From assembly GCF_046159715.1 (NCBI RefSeq), contig NZ_JBJXCT010000005.1:62001-126000 (forward strand): DNA of 64,000 bases, read 5' to 3'. Below the pieces are notes generated by a model. The model did no database searches and was not told where the DNA came from. It saw only the letters and a list, made by a program, of their open reading frames with translations. The position numbers and the translations under genes were made by a program. Origin of the DNA: Pampinifervens sp037481935 (GTDB lineage: Bacteria > Aquificota > Aquificia > Aquificales > Aquificaceae). Shown in pieces: positions 16,574 through 25,596 of the stretch; within the stretch, counting starts at the first letter, position 1, and the number at the start of each line of letters is the position of its first letter.

Positions 16574-17442
16574 CAGGCACCACCCACCTCAAACCTCACA
16601 AACCTCTTTATATCTACCCCAGTTCCACTTTCCTTTATATACTGACCCACTGTCTTCTTCTCTTCCCTTATGAAAGCCTGCTCTAAAAGCACCTTTTCCT
16701 GATAGAACTTTTTGAGCCTTCCTTCCACCACCTTTTCTATTATGTTTTCCGGCTTTCCTTCCTGCCTTGCCTGCTCTGTAAGTATCCTCCTCTCTCTCTC
16801 AAGGGCTTCTGGGTCAACGCCTTCTATGCTCACAAACTCGGGCTTCATGGCTGCAATCTGGAGCGCCACATCCTGAACAACCCTGAGAACCTGCTCGCTT
16901 AACTCCGGTGCTTTGTAGTCTATGAGGACACCCACCTTTCCTATGCCATGCACGTAGGCGTGCACAAAGCCATCTGTATCGTATCTTACAAACCTTCTGA
17001 GCTGTATGTTTTCACCTATCTTGGCTATGGCAGATTTTATGAGGTCTGCTACTGTTGTGCTCCTGTCCTGACTGTATGCCTGAGTGGCTATGTCCTCACC
17101 AGTTCCAGCCCTGTTGGAGTTTTCCGGGTCAAGAGCTATATGCTTGGCAATGTTCAGGGCAAGCTCCACAAAGTGCTCGTTCTTAGCTACAAAGTCCGTC
17201 TCACAGTTGAGCTCTATGAGCACTCCAGTTTTTCTATCTTCAGAGACATAGGCGTAAACTATACCTTCCTTTGTTTCCCTCCCTGCCTTTTTGTCTGCCT
17301 TTGCAAGCCCCCTTATTCTGAGTATCTCCTTTGCCTTTTCCATATCGCCACCAGCTTCCTCAAGGGCTTTTTTACATTCCAGCATACCAGCCCCAGTCAT
17401 TTCTCTCAGGGTTTTTACCATCTCGGCGGTTATCATCCTCAT
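16573..17442 (-). CDS. tsf: Elongation factor Ts
   Basis: EF-Ts is the nucleotide-exchange factor of EF-Tu. The N-terminal UBA-like domain with VKTLREMTGAGMLECKKAL and the TDFVAKNE motif in the core are diagnostic. Length (289) is normal. The ATG overlaps the rpsB stop by 4 bp. It is transcribed with rpsB and pyrH. Confidence 0.96.
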   Translation of the reverse strand: MRMITAEMVKTLREMTGAGMLECKKALEEAGGDMEKAKEILRIRGLAKADKKAGRETKEGIVYAYVSEDRKTGVLIELNCETDFVAKNEHFVELALNIAKHIALDPENSNRAGTGEDIATQAYSQDRSTTVADLIKSAIAKIGENIQLRRFVRYDTDGFVHAYVHGIGKVGVLIDYKAPELSEQVLRVVQDVALQIAAMKPEFVSIEGVDPEALERERRILTEQARQEGKPENIIEKVVEGRLKKFYQEKVLLEQAFIREEKKTVGQYIKESGTGVDIKRFVRFEVGGA

Positions 17443-18263
17443 TCCTCCTCTGCACCTTTGTCAATGTATTCGTATTTCTCAGACATCTCCATAGCTTTCT
17501 CAAAGAGCACCTTCTCCTCCTCTTCTACTGCAATAACCCTTCTCTTTGGCACTTCCACAGCAGCTTCTCCGAGGCTTTCCCTTCTCTGTTTACCTTCTAT
17601 AACCGCATCAGCTATCTTTGAGGTGAGAAGCTTTATGGATTTTATGGCGTCATCGTTCCCTGGCACGGGATAATCTATGAGGTCCGGGTCACAGTTGGAG
17701 TCTGCTATGGCAACCACTGTCACTCCCAGTTTTTTCGCCTCCTGGACTGCTATGGCTTCACGGACTGTGTCCACAACCCAGATTATGCTGGGAGGCCTTT
17801 CCATGTTCACTATGCCACCGTAGAGCTTCCTGAGCCTTTCCATCTTCCTCTTTAGCTCTCTTACCTCCTTTTTGGGAAGCACATCAAAAACACCTTCAGC
17901 CTCCATCCTCTCAAGGGTGTGGAGCTTCAGAATACTCTTACGAACAGTTCTGAAATTGGTCAGAAGTCCGCCCACCCACCTTTCGTTCACATAGGGCACA
18001 CCAGCCCTCTCTGCCTCTTCCTTTATAACATCCTTTGCCTGCTTTTTTGTGCCCACGAAGAGCACATCAGCTCCCTGTGCCACGTTGTCCGCTATAAAGT
18101 GGTATGCCTGCTCAAGGAATACCACCGTCTTGTTGAGGTCCACAATGTGTATGCCGTTGCGGACGCCATAGAGGTATGGTGCCATTTTGGGGTTCCAACG
18201 GCCCCTTGAGTGTCCAAAGTGGACACCCGCCTCTAAAAGGTCTCTCATAGAAACTACTGCCAT
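17439..18263 (-). CDS. rpsB: 30S ribosomal protein S2
   Basis: This 274-residue S2 protein has LLEAGVHFGHSRGRWNPKM, FVGTKKQA, ERWVGGLLTNF and ADSNCDPDLIDYPVPGNDDA. The start is ATG 18263, preceded at 7 bases by AAGGAGG. An in-frame ATG eight codons further upstream lies across the ribosome binding site and is rejected. The C-terminal ~45 residues are acidic and extended. It is the first gene of the operon, with a structured leader upstream. Confidence 0.96.
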   Translation of the reverse strand: MAVVSMRDLLEAGVHFGHSRGRWNPKMAPYLYGVRNGIHIVDLNKTVVFLEQAYHFIADNVAQGADVLFVGTKKQAKDVIKEEAERAGVPYVNERWVGGLLTNFRTVRKSILKLHTLERMEAEGVFDVLPKKEVRELKRKMERLRKLYGGIVNMERPPSIIWVVDTVREAIAVQEAKKLGVTVVAIADSNCDPDLIDYPVPGNDDAIKSIKLLTSKIADAVIEGKQRRESLGEAAVEVPKRRVIAVEEEEKVLFEKAMEMSEKYEYIDKGAEEE

Positions 18264-18287
18264 TTTCTCCTCCTTGGGTTTTGCCAC

Positions 18288-18328
18288 CCTTTCCCAGACC
18301 CCTTATGGGGCAACCCAGTAGGGAAAGG
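18288..18328 (-). promoter_or_regulatory. Structured 5' leader of rpsB, possible S2 autoregulation site
   Basis: An outer 8-bp stem (CCTTTCCC at 18321-18328 on the minus strand pairing with GGGAAAGG at 18288-18295) encloses an inner CCCC-ATAA-GGGG hairpin (18299-18310). The element sits between the -10 element and the AAGGAGG of rpsB. S2 represses its own mRNA through leader structure in other bacteria, so the same is inferred here. Confidence 0.5.
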
Positions 18329-18343
18329 TGCGGTCTTACAAAA

Positions 18344-18349
18344 ATTATA
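18344..18349 (-). promoter_or_regulatory. -10 element of the rpsB operon
   Basis: TATAAT on the minus strand lies about 80 bases before the rpsB ATG and overlaps the stop codon of hslO. It would yield an mRNA with a long leader. Confidence 0.45.
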
Positions 18350-19190
18350 GCATAAGCTGTTCCCTGCTGAAGCGGTATACTCTCTTGCAGAACTTGCACA
18401 CCACCTCCGCGGGACCTTCACTGAGTATGTCTTCAAGCTCTTCTTCCTGCAATAGCATAAGACTTGAACGAGCAATCTCTTCACTGCATGGACAGTAATA
18501 CTCCACCTCTTTCAGACCTATTAGCCTAGGCTCCATGCCCATGAGTATATGGATTGCAATGTCTTCAGGTCTCTGGTCTGCCAGCCTGAGGCTTTTCAGA
18601 TTCTGTTCAAGAAGGGCTATGCTCTTTTCAGATACACCTGAAAGCACCTGCACAAGATAACCTGTAGCATATGCGAGGCCATCCTTCTGACTGAGAGCCA
18701 TATCCAGATAACTTCTTGTCTGCTCAGACTGCTCAAAGTAAAAGGAAAGGGCTTCCTGAAAGTCTCTTCCCACCACCGGCACTATGCTGGTATAGGGTGT
18801 TCCAAGCCTGAGCTCTTTCACCACGCTTAGAGTGCCAGAGTTCCAGCATTCCTGTGGCTGCCCTTCCAGAAAACCCCTCACCCTGCCCTTACCATCTGCC
18901 TCAGCCACCACCACACCACAATCGTTCTGCACCTTGAGAAGAACCTTCTGAGGAGTTGCATGCTTTACAAGGGATGTGAGAAGAAGTGCCGATAACAGGG
19001 AATGACCGAGGGTCTCAAGACTTTTACCTTCAAGAGCGTGAACTCTTCTTGCTGTCTCTACGGTTCTCGTTGCTCGCAGGGCATAGACCCGAATCAGCTC
19101 TTCCCTTGGCACTGCTATTACCATATAGTCCTTGTCCTGAAAGTAGTTTTCAAGGTCGCTTCTTGTCTGAAGGTCCAGTTCTCTGAACAT
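18345..19190 (-). CDS. hslO: Redox-regulated chaperone Hsp33
   Basis: Hsp33 is a zinc-bound holdase that unfolds on oxidation. The four zinc cysteines are near the C-terminus: CPC (about residue 234) and CKFC (about residue 267). The N-terminal HSP33 domain has the LLLTSLVK..KVLLKVQ region. Length (281) is normal. The gene ends at the rpsB promoter. Confidence 0.92.
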   Translation of the reverse strand: MFRELDLQTRSDLENYFQDKDYMVIAVPREELIRVYALRATRTVETARRVHALEGKSLETLGHSLLSALLLTSLVKHATPQKVLLKVQNDCGVVVAEADGKGRVRGFLEGQPQECWNSGTLSVVKELRLGTPYTSIVPVVGRDFQEALSFYFEQSEQTRSYLDMALSQKDGLAYATGYLVQVLSGVSEKSIALLEQNLKSLRLADQRPEDIAIHILMGMEPRLIGLKEVEYYCPCSEEIARSSLMLLQEEELEDILSEGPAEVVCKFCKRVYRFSREQLML

Positions 19191-19205
19191 ACTTATAAAG
19201 ATAGC

Positions 19206-20312
19206 TCATACATTGAACCTGAAGTAGATGATATCTCCATCCTTAACTTCATACTCTTTGCCCTCAAGCCTCAAAAGTCCGAGCTCCTTTGCCCTTGATA
19301 TGGAGCCGGCTTTTACGTAGTCTTCATAGTTTATGACCTCTGCCGCAATAAAGCCTCTCTCAAAGTCCGAGTGTATTTTACCCGCAGCCTGTGGTGCTTT
19401 GGTTCCCATTCTTACTGTCCATGCTCTCGCTTCCTTCTCCCCAGCTGTGAAGAAGGTTATGAGGTTAAGAAGTCCATAGGCTGACCTTATGAGCCTGTTT
19501 AGCCCGGGCTCCTCAAGTCCGTAAGATCTGAGAAGTTCCTCCTTTTCTTCTCTTTCAAGACCTATTAACTCTTCTTCAAGCCTTGCACATATAAGGACTG
19601 CGGGGGAACCCTCTTCCTTTGCGTATTCAAAAACTCTCCCGCTGAGCTCATTGCCTTCTGGCAGGTCAGACTCACTTACGTTTGCCACATACATGAGCGG
19701 TTTCACCGTAAGGAGGAAAAGGCTCTTTTTTGCATACTCAAGCACTTCTGAGGGCAATTCCTTTATGCGTTTCCTCAGAGGTTCCATATTTTCAAGAACT
19801 GCCTTTATAGACTCCAGCATTTCCAGCTCCTCCCTTGCCTTCTTATCTCCGAGCCTTGCGAGCTTTTCCACCTTTTCCAGCCTCTTTTCTACCGTCTCTA
19901 TGTCTTTTGCTATTAGCTCAAGGTCTATTATCTGAGCATCTCTTATGGGGTCCACAGTGCCCTCCACATGGACCACATGGGGATTCTCAAAACATCTGAG
20001 CACCATGGCTATAGCATCTACTTCCCTTATATGGGCAAGAAACTGGTTACCGAGGCCCTCACCCTTGCTTGCGTTTCTCACAAGCCCCGCAATATCCACA
20101 AACTCTATAAAGGTAGGGGTGACCTTCCTCGACCTTTCAAGCTCCGCTATTGCGTATAGTCTTTTATCTGGAACCTCAACTGTCCCAAGGTTTGGCTCAA
20201 TGGTGCAGAAGGGATAGTTGGCGGCAGCTGCCTTTGCAGACTGTATGAGGGCGTTAAAGAGGGTAGACTTGCCCACGTTGGGCAGTCCCACTATTCCCAC
20301 GCTCAGAGCCAT
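19206..20312 (-). CDS. ychF: Ribosome-binding ATPase YchF (Obg family)
   Basis: YchF/OLA1 is a translation- and stress-associated P-loop NTPase. It has the P loop GLPNVGKSTLFNAL, then EFVDIAGLV, the YVANVSESDLP segment and a C-terminal TGS domain (about residues 280-368, FTAGEKEARAW). Length (368) is typical. TATAAT lies 9 bases before the ATG, with no ribosome binding site. Confidence 0.95.
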   Translation of the reverse strand: MALSVGIVGLPNVGKSTLFNALIQSAKAAAANYPFCTIEPNLGTVEVPDKRLYAIAELERSRKVTPTFIEFVDIAGLVRNASKGEGLGNQFLAHIREVDAIAMVLRCFENPHVVHVEGTVDPIRDAQIIDLELIAKDIETVEKRLEKVEKLARLGDKKAREELEMLESIKAVLENMEPLRKRIKELPSEVLEYAKKSLFLLTVKPLMYVANVSESDLPEGNELSGRVFEYAKEEGSPAVLICARLEEELIGLEREEKEELLRSYGLEEPGLNRLIRSAYGLLNLITFFTAGEKEARAWTVRMGTKAPQAAGKIHSDFERGFIAAEVINYEDYVKAGSISRAKELGLLRLEGKEYEVKDGDIIYFRFNV

Positions 20313-20321
20313 AAGCTATTA

Positions 20322-20327
20322 ATTATA
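20322..20327 (-). promoter_or_regulatory. -10 element of ychF
   Basis: TATAAT on the minus strand ends 9 bases before the ychF ATG. It lies in the 25-bp gap after pilC. Confidence 0.45.
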
Positions 20328-20337
20328 ATCTAAGGGC

Positions 20338-21570
20338 TTACTTTATCAACTCACCGAGCTTGAATATGGGCATGTAAAGGGCTATGAGGATGGCACCCAC
20401 TATCCCGCCTATAAAGACTATGAGCATGGGCTCTATGAGCTTAATCATACCTTCCACCGCCTTGTCAAACTCATCCTCATAAAACCTTGCTATTGTGTCC
20501 AGCATCTCATCCAGTCTTCCCGTATCCTCACCCACCCTTACCATGGCTATTATCAGCCTTGGAAACATTCCCGTCTTTTCAAGGGCCTTATGCATGGGCT
20601 CACCCTCTATGACCCCCTTCTTTGCAGACTCAAGGGCTTCTCTTATTATAACGTTCCCGGTTACCTGACCAGCTATTTCAAAGGCCCTTTCGAGCACCAC
20701 ACCGCTGGAAAAAAGGGCTGCCATGGTTCTTGCAAACTTTGCCATGGTGCTCTTCATTACAAGGTCACCCATTTTTGGAGCTCTGAGCATAAAGGAGTGC
20801 ACCGACTTTCTGAACTGATAGCTATTGTTCATCAAGAACCTGAAGAGCAGAGAAAAACCTACCACAAAGGCAAGTATGAAAAGGAGGTTTGACCTTAAAG
20901 CGTTGGATGCAGCTATGAGCATCTGAGTTGGGGCCGGTAGTTCTCCGCCAAGGGATGCGTATATTTCCCCGAAGGTGGGAACCAGAAAGTAAAGTATGCC
21001 TGTAACTATGGCAGTGGCTATTATGACCACAAAGGTGGGATAAAAGGCAGCGCTCTTTATCTTGCTTTTTATCATCGCCATTTTTTCGTAGTAATCGGCA
21101 GCCCTTATCAGGGCAACATCAAGATTACCGGTTTCTTCTCCCACCCTGACAAGATTAACTATGAATTTGGGGAAAACAGCTGGAAACTCCGCCATGGAGC
21201 TGGATATGGGCCTTCCCTCGCTTACCATGGTAGCTACCCTTTTACTGGCATCCGCAAGCCTTTTGCTGGGTAGCTGTTCCCCAAGTATGTTGAGGGCATC
21301 TATTATATTCAGTCCTGCATTTATCATAGTTCCCAGCTGCCTGCAGAATATGGACAGGTCTCTGTCGCTAACTTTACCGCCTGTCAGGGCTGTAAGCGTG
21401 GGCGGCTTCTTCTCCTTCTCTTCCTCTCCCCTTTCAAGTTTTACTATCTCTATAACACTCAAACCCCTCTGTTGCAGGTCTGCTATTAAAGTTTCCTGAG
21501 TTGGATAGTTTACCTCGCTTTCCACAAAAGACCCTGTTTCGTCAAAAGCTCTGTACTTGAACCTTGGCAT
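20338..21570 (-). CDS. pilC: Type IV pilus inner-membrane platform protein PilC (GspF family)
   Basis: This 410-residue polytopic membrane protein forms the platform on which pilus ATPases act. Two copies of the GspF/PilC domain are visible (about 70-195 and 275-400), each with FCRQL or FARTM, GG or GV..AL, and the closing RVGEETG or RVGEDTG. Three membrane helices are present, including the C-terminal one. It follows pilT with a 2-bp gap. Confidence 0.92.
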   Translation of the reverse strand: MPRFKYRAFDETGSFVESEVNYPTQETLIADLQQRGLSVIEIVKLERGEEEKEKKPPTLTALTGGKVSDRDLSIFCRQLGTMINAGLNIIDALNILGEQLPSKRLADASKRVATMVSEGRPISSSMAEFPAVFPKFIVNLVRVGEETGNLDVALIRAADYYEKMAMIKSKIKSAAFYPTFVVIIATAIVTGILYFLVPTFGEIYASLGGELPAPTQMLIAASNALRSNLLFILAFVVGFSLLFRFLMNNSYQFRKSVHSFMLRAPKMGDLVMKSTMAKFARTMAALFSSGVVLERAFEIAGQVTGNVIIREALESAKKGVIEGEPMHKALEKTGMFPRLIIAMVRVGEDTGRLDEMLDTIARFYEDEFDKAVEGMIKLIEPMLIVFIGGIVGAILIALYMPIFKLGELIK

Positions 21571-21572
21571 GT

Positions 21573-22676
21573 TCAGCCTCCTCTCTCAATCATTCTCTCC
21601 AGTTCTTTTATATCTGGTGAATACTTGTAAGCCTCTTCGAGAGATATAAGTCCTGCCTTGTAATGACCATACAGGGACTGGTTCATGGTCTGCATGCCTG
21701 TCTGAGCCTGACCGCTCTGCATGATGGCATAAATCTGTTGAAGCTTGTTCTCCCTTATAAGGTTTCTTATGGCAGTGTTTGGTATCATAAGCTCGTAGGC
21801 AAGGACCCTTCCACCACCAATCTTTGGTAGAAGCCTCTGTGATATGACTCCCTGAAGCACGAAGGAGAGCTGCACCCTCACCTGCTCCTGCTGTTCCGGA
21901 GGAAAAACGTCTATTATCCTCGTTATGGTGGATATGGCCGTATTGGTATGGAGGGTTCCGAAAACAAGGTGACCAGTTTCAGCAGCTCTCAGAGCAATCT
22001 CTATGGTCTCAAGGTCCCTCATCTCACCAACCAGTATGACATCTGGGTCCTCCCTCAGGGCTGCCCTCAGGGCCTCTGCAAAATTATGAACATCTTCACC
22101 TATTTCCCGCTGGTTTACTATACTCTTTCTGTGCTGGAACACATATTCTACCGGGTCTTCAATGGTTATTATATGGTAGGGAAAGGTCTCGTTTATATAG
22201 TTTATAAGTGATGCCAGTGTGGTAGTCTTTCCTGAACCTGTGGGTCCGGTGACAAGTATAAGACCCATGCTCTTGTGGCACAGGTCAAGGACCTTCTCCG
22301 TAAGACCTATCTCCTTTAGACTCATTATCTTGTATGGTAGTCTCCTAAAGGCGGCTGCAATTGCACCCCTCTGAAAAAAAACGTTTGCTCTGAAACGCCC
22401 AATATCCTTGACGCCAAAGGAGAAATCCACCTGTCCTTTCTCTTCAAGGGTTTTCCTGTGCCTTTCAGACATGACAGAGTAGGCAACTCTCTGAGTCATT
22501 TCTGGGGTTAATACGGGGTATTCAATAAGCTGTGTTATCCTTCCATCAACCCGCAGCACAGGTCTTGCTCCTGCTGTTATATGGATGTCTGAAGCGTTAA
22601 CCTGGACAGCCTTTTGAAGTATATCCGCAAGCCTAACATCTGCGGGTGATACGGCGATCTTTTCAGTAGGTGTCAT
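21573..22676 (-). CDS. pilT: Type IV pilus retraction ATPase PilT
   Basis: This 367-residue secretion ATPase has the Walker A box GPTGSGKTTTLASL (about residue 138), the Asp box TIEDPVEY, Walker B DPDVILVGEMRD, and the His box GHLVFGTLHTN. The AIRNLIRENK motif near residue 290 is the PilT-specific C-terminal signature. A GGAGGG ribosome binding site lies 6 bases before the ATG. It is divergent from purC. Confidence 0.93.
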   Translation of the reverse strand: MTPTEKIAVSPADVRLADILQKAVQVNASDIHITAGARPVLRVDGRITQLIEYPVLTPEMTQRVAYSVMSERHRKTLEEKGQVDFSFGVKDIGRFRANVFFQRGAIAAAFRRLPYKIMSLKEIGLTEKVLDLCHKSMGLILVTGPTGSGKTTTLASLINYINETFPYHIITIEDPVEYVFQHRKSIVNQREIGEDVHNFAEALRAALREDPDVILVGEMRDLETIEIALRAAETGHLVFGTLHTNTAISTITRIIDVFPPEQQEQVRVQLSFVLQGVISQRLLPKIGGGRVLAYELMIPNTAIRNLIRENKLQQIYAIMQSGQAQTGMQTMNQSLYGHYKAGLISLEEAYKYSPDIKELERMIERGG

Positions 22677-22690
22677 TTTATCCCTCCTTT

Positions 22691-22696
22691 TATAAT
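22691..22696 (+). promoter_or_regulatory. -10 element of purC
   Basis: TATAAT ends 7 bases before the purC ATG, with no ribosome binding site between them. Confidence 0.5.
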
Positions 22697-22703
22697 TAAT
22701 TAT

Positions 22704-23402
22704 ATGAAACTTCTCTATGAAGGCAAGGCAAAGAAAGTCTATGAGCTTGAGGGGGAGAAATGCCTTATATACTTCAAGGACACAGCCACAGCCTTTGACG
22801 CCACCAAGAGGGCTGAGGTTGAGGGAAAAGGTGTGCTCAACAATGCCATATCAAGTCTTATCTTCAAACTCCTTGAAGAAAAAGGCATAAGAACGCACTT
22901 TATAGAGCGTGTTTCTGAGAGGGAAATGCTTGTCTGGAGAGCCAGGAGGTTTGACCTGGAGGTGGTTGTAAGAAACATAACCGCAGGGAGTATATGCAAA
23001 AGACTCGGACTTAAAGAAGGAGAGAGGTTAAAAAGACCAATCGTTGAGCTCTTCTATAAGAATGACCAGCTACACGACCCTCTCATATGTTTTGAACATG
23101 TTCTTCTTCTTGGTATAACAAACAGAAGCACCTTAAGACAGATAACAGCAACTGCTCTTAAAGTGAACAGGATACTGAAGAGCTTCTTCAGGTCCCATGG
23201 GCTTTTGCTGGTAGACTTTAAGCTGGAGTTTGGCCTTCTTCCAGATAACACCCTTGCAGTGATAGATGAGATATCACCTGATACCTGCAGGCTCTGGGAT
23301 GCCAGAACAGGGGAGAAGCTGGACAAGGACAGGTTCAGGTTTGACCTTGGCGACCTGCTGGAAGGCTATAGAAAGGTTCTCGAGAAGGTTCAGGGCGGGT
23401 AA
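22704..23402 (+). CDS. purC: Phosphoribosylaminoimidazole-succinocarboxamide synthase
   Basis: SAICAR synthetase of purine synthesis joins aspartate to CAIR using ATP. It begins LLYEGKAKKVYE, followed by YFKDTATAFD, VRNITAGS and the closing IDEISPDTCRLWD. Length (232) is typical. The 3' end overlaps the convergent C39-like gene by 13 bp. Confidence 0.96.
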   Translation: MKLLYEGKAKKVYELEGEKCLIYFKDTATAFDATKRAEVEGKGVLNNAISSLIFKLLEEKGIRTHFIERVSEREMLVWRARRFDLEVVVRNITAGSICKRLGLKEGERLKRPIVELFYKNDQLHDPLICFEHVLLLGITNRSTLRQITATALKVNRILKSFFRSHGLLLVDFKLEFGLLPDNTLAVIDEISPDTCRLWDARTGEKLDKDRFRFDLGDLLEGYRKVLEKVQGG

Positions 23403-23869
23403 AGTATGAGAACAACCCTTCCCATCTTCGACCATACTCTGTCCAGTTCCTTTGCACTGATGGGCTTGCTGGCTTCATAGCCCGTGTGAACGAAGAATGT
23501 TTCATCTTTGTATCCCACAACCACCATGTAGTGGGGCAAGCTGACCCACAGTTTTCCCAGGTCCACAAGCACTATGGGAGGGATTCCCTCCTTCAGATAG
23601 TCCCTGAGCTCCTGTAGATTTGATACTTTTAATGAGGTCTTGAAGCCCCTTTCTCTGGCATATTTTTCAAGGTCTGTGATGAGAGCGCCCTTTAGCTTTG
23701 GGTCATATACCCTTTGCCCAATCTCTTCCTGAGACACCTCTACACCATAATATGCAAGGACAGAACTCAGAGAAGCAGGACCGCAAAACTGGTCCCGCTG
23801 CTTAACAAAGGGAACATCCAGATTCTTGGAGAATAAAAAAAGGGGAAAAAGAAGGAGGAGCAGGAACAT
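23390..23869 (-). CDS. C39-like cysteine peptidase (PA2778 type), exported
   Basis: This 159-residue protein has an N-terminal hydrophobic signal (about residues 1-14) and a C39-like peptidase domain. The active-site Cys is in RDQFCGPASLSSVL (about residue 29) and the His in SLPHYMVVVGY (about residue 112). The next gene upstream is a PA2779-like membrane protein. The two families are often neighbours, and C39-like plus helper pairs are thought to process other proteins, but the substrate is unknown. Confidence 0.72.
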   Translation of the reverse strand: MFLLLLLFPLFLFSKNLDVPFVKQRDQFCGPASLSSVLAYYGVEVSQEEIGQRVYDPKLKGALITDLEKYARERGFKTSLKVSNLQELRDYLKEGIPPIVLVDLGKLWVSLPHYMVVVGYKDETFFVHTGYEASKPISAKELDRVWSKMGRVVLILYPP

Positions 23870-23872
23870 TCC

Positions 23873-24265
23873 TCACCTTATGATTATCTCCTTGTTGAGG
23901 AGTTTGAGGAGTATGACGATAAGAATTGCCACTATGAGTATACCTATGGCAAGACCAACTCCATCACCACCAGCTAAAACTCTATCAGAAGCCTTTGCCA
24001 GCATGTGTATCTGCTCGTCGCTCATTTCTGAAAGCTTTTTTTCCACCTCTTCCTTTGTTAGGCCGTATGCCCTCAGTTTTTCCTGAAGCTGTTTGCTTTC
24101 CAGAACCCTGTGTATTTTCGCCATTTCCTCTTCCCTGCTCAGGTTGACAGCCTCAGAGGCAGGTTTGGAGCCCACGAGCCCGGCCACTGCAGGAGCCGCG
24201 TTGAAGGCAAAAAACCATCCAGCTGCTCCAAGCACGAGCACAGGTTTTCTTAAAAATCCCAGCAT
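23873..24265 (-). CDS. PA2779-family small membrane protein
   Basis: This 130-residue protein has an N-terminal hydrophobic segment (about 8-28), a charged helical middle (LSREEEMAKIHRVLES, then LTKEEVEKKLSEMSDEQI) and a C-terminal membrane helix (about 102-122) ending in basic residues. This matches the PA2779 family of unknown function. AAGGAGG precedes the ATG. It lies 3 bp upstream of the C39-like gene in the same operon. Confidence 0.68.
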   Translation of the reverse strand: MLGFLRKPVLVLGAAGWFFAFNAAPAVAGLVGSKPASEAVNLSREEEMAKIHRVLESKQLQEKLRAYGLTKEEVEKKLSEMSDEQIHMLAKASDRVLAGGDGVGLAIGILIVAILIVILLKLLNKEIIIR

Positions 24266-24299
24266 CTTTCCACCTCCTTGTCAGTTTTCTCTAATTATA

Positions 24300-24947
24300 T
24301 CAGAAGTGCTCAAGCTCAGGATTAAAGGGGAGTGTTCCGTATTTTGCCCCTTCTACTACCACCTTCCTCCCTTCAACCCTTACCCTTCCCTCTGAAATCC
24401 ACCTTATTACCTGCGGGAGTATTCTGTGCTCGTGGGCAAGTATCCTTTCAGAAAGACTATCTTCCGTGTCTTCTGGAAGCACTGGCACGCATGCCTGTGC
24501 TATAACTGGACCATTATCCAGCTCCTCTGTTACAAAATGAACGCTGCATCCGCTTATCTTTGCTCCGTATTCCAGAGCCTGCCTCTGGGCATGCATTCCC
24601 TGAAAGGCTGGTATTAAAGAAGGATGTATGTTAATCACCCTCATTGGGAAGTGTCTGAGGAAAAGGGGGGAAAGCACACGCATAAAACCGGCAAGAACTA
24701 TAAGCTCAACTCCGGCCTTCTTCATGGCTTCTACAAGAGCCCTCTCAAAATCCTCCTTGCTATCAAAATCCCTTCTCTTGGTAACTCTGTATGGAATTCC
24801 ATGCCTTACACATCTGTCTATTGCCTGAGCACCCTCTCTGTCACATATGACAAGAGCTATCCTGTCTTTGAGCCTCCCCGCCTCAATGGAGTCTATGATT
24901 GCCTGAAGGTTTGAACCACGCCCCGATACAAGAACTCCTAAATTCAT
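24300..24947 (-). CDS. purN: Phosphoribosylglycinamide formyltransferase
   Basis: PurN transfers a formyl group from 10-formyl-THF to GAR in purine synthesis. It begins MNLGVLVSGRGSNLQAI, with AGFMRVLS, the catalytic Asn/His segment VINIHPSLIPAFQG, and the Asp in VTEELDNGPVI. ATG 24947 is chosen over ATG 24977 because family members start here and a TAGAAT lies 8 bases upstream. Length is 215 residues. Confidence 0.93.
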   Translation of the reverse strand: MNLGVLVSGRGSNLQAIIDSIEAGRLKDRIALVICDREGAQAIDRCVRHGIPYRVTKRRDFDSKEDFERALVEAMKKAGVELIVLAGFMRVLSPLFLRHFPMRVINIHPSLIPAFQGMHAQRQALEYGAKISGCSVHFVTEELDNGPVIAQACVPVLPEDTEDSLSERILAHEHRILPQVIRWISEGRVRVEGRKVVVEGAKYGTLPFNPELEHF

Positions 24948-24955
24948 GTTATCAT

Positions 24956-24961
24956 ATTCTA
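24956..24961 (-). promoter_or_regulatory. -10 element of purN
   Basis: TAGAAT on the minus strand ends 8 bases before the purN ATG at 24947. There is no ribosome binding site. Confidence 0.4.
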
Positions 24962-24993
24962 CTTCAAAGCAAGCCATAGAAGGAGGTTATAGA

Positions 24994-25596
24994 ATGAACG
25001 TGGAGTTTATAGGTAAGGGTATTGAGTGGACTGACTCAATGAAGGCCTTTGTAGAGGGTAAAGTTGAAAGGTTCAACAGGTTTTTAAAGGAAGCTGAGGA
25101 GGACCAGGTAGAGATTGTTGTGACCCTTTCTACCTCAAGAGCAAAACAGAAGGACTTTGCAGGTGAGAGTAGGCCAACCCTTTACAGGGTTGACATGGAC
25201 ATATACCTGAAGACCTGGGGTGGCGGAGCTCTGCACGCCTGGGATGAGGACATTGACCCCTTTTCAGCCCTTGACAGGGTGATGGATGAGATAGAGAGAC
25301 AGCTTATAAAGCTAAAGCAGAGAAGACATGAACTCAGACGCAGGGGTCACAAGATAAAGGAAGAGCTAATAATGGAAGAGATAAGACCCCATGAAGAGAG
25401 AGAAAGACCTCCTATTGTTGAAGAAGAGCTGGTAATAGAAAAACCCATGAGTGTGGAAGATGCGGTCTTTGAACTCCAGGGTTCTGGCATTTATTTCCTA
25501 CCCTTTCTAGATATAGAAACGGGCACCCTGAGAATAGTTTACAGAAAAAGAGGTGGGAATTACGGAGTTATAAATACTAAATGCAGGGGGTTATAG
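24994..25596 (+). CDS. hpf: Ribosome hibernation promoting factor, long form
   Basis: This 200-residue long HPF has an N-terminal ribosome-binding domain (residues 1-110, MNVEFIGKGIEWTDSMKAFV, basic helices with KLKQRRHELRRRGHK) and a C-terminal dimerisation domain (about 145-195, SVEDAVFEL and TGTLRIVYRKRGGNYGVI). Long HPF pairs 70S ribosomes into inactive 100S dimers. AGGAGG at 24981-24986 fixes the start. The longer upstream reading is not supported. Confidence 0.92.
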   Translation: MNVEFIGKGIEWTDSMKAFVEGKVERFNRFLKEAEEDQVEIVVTLSTSRAKQKDFAGESRPTLYRVDMDIYLKTWGGGALHAWDEDIDPFSALDRVMDEIERQLIKLKQRRHELRRRGHKIKEELIMEEIRPHEERERPPIVEEELVIEKPMSVEDAVFELQGSGIYFLPFLDIETGTLRIVYRKRGGNYGVINTKCRGL

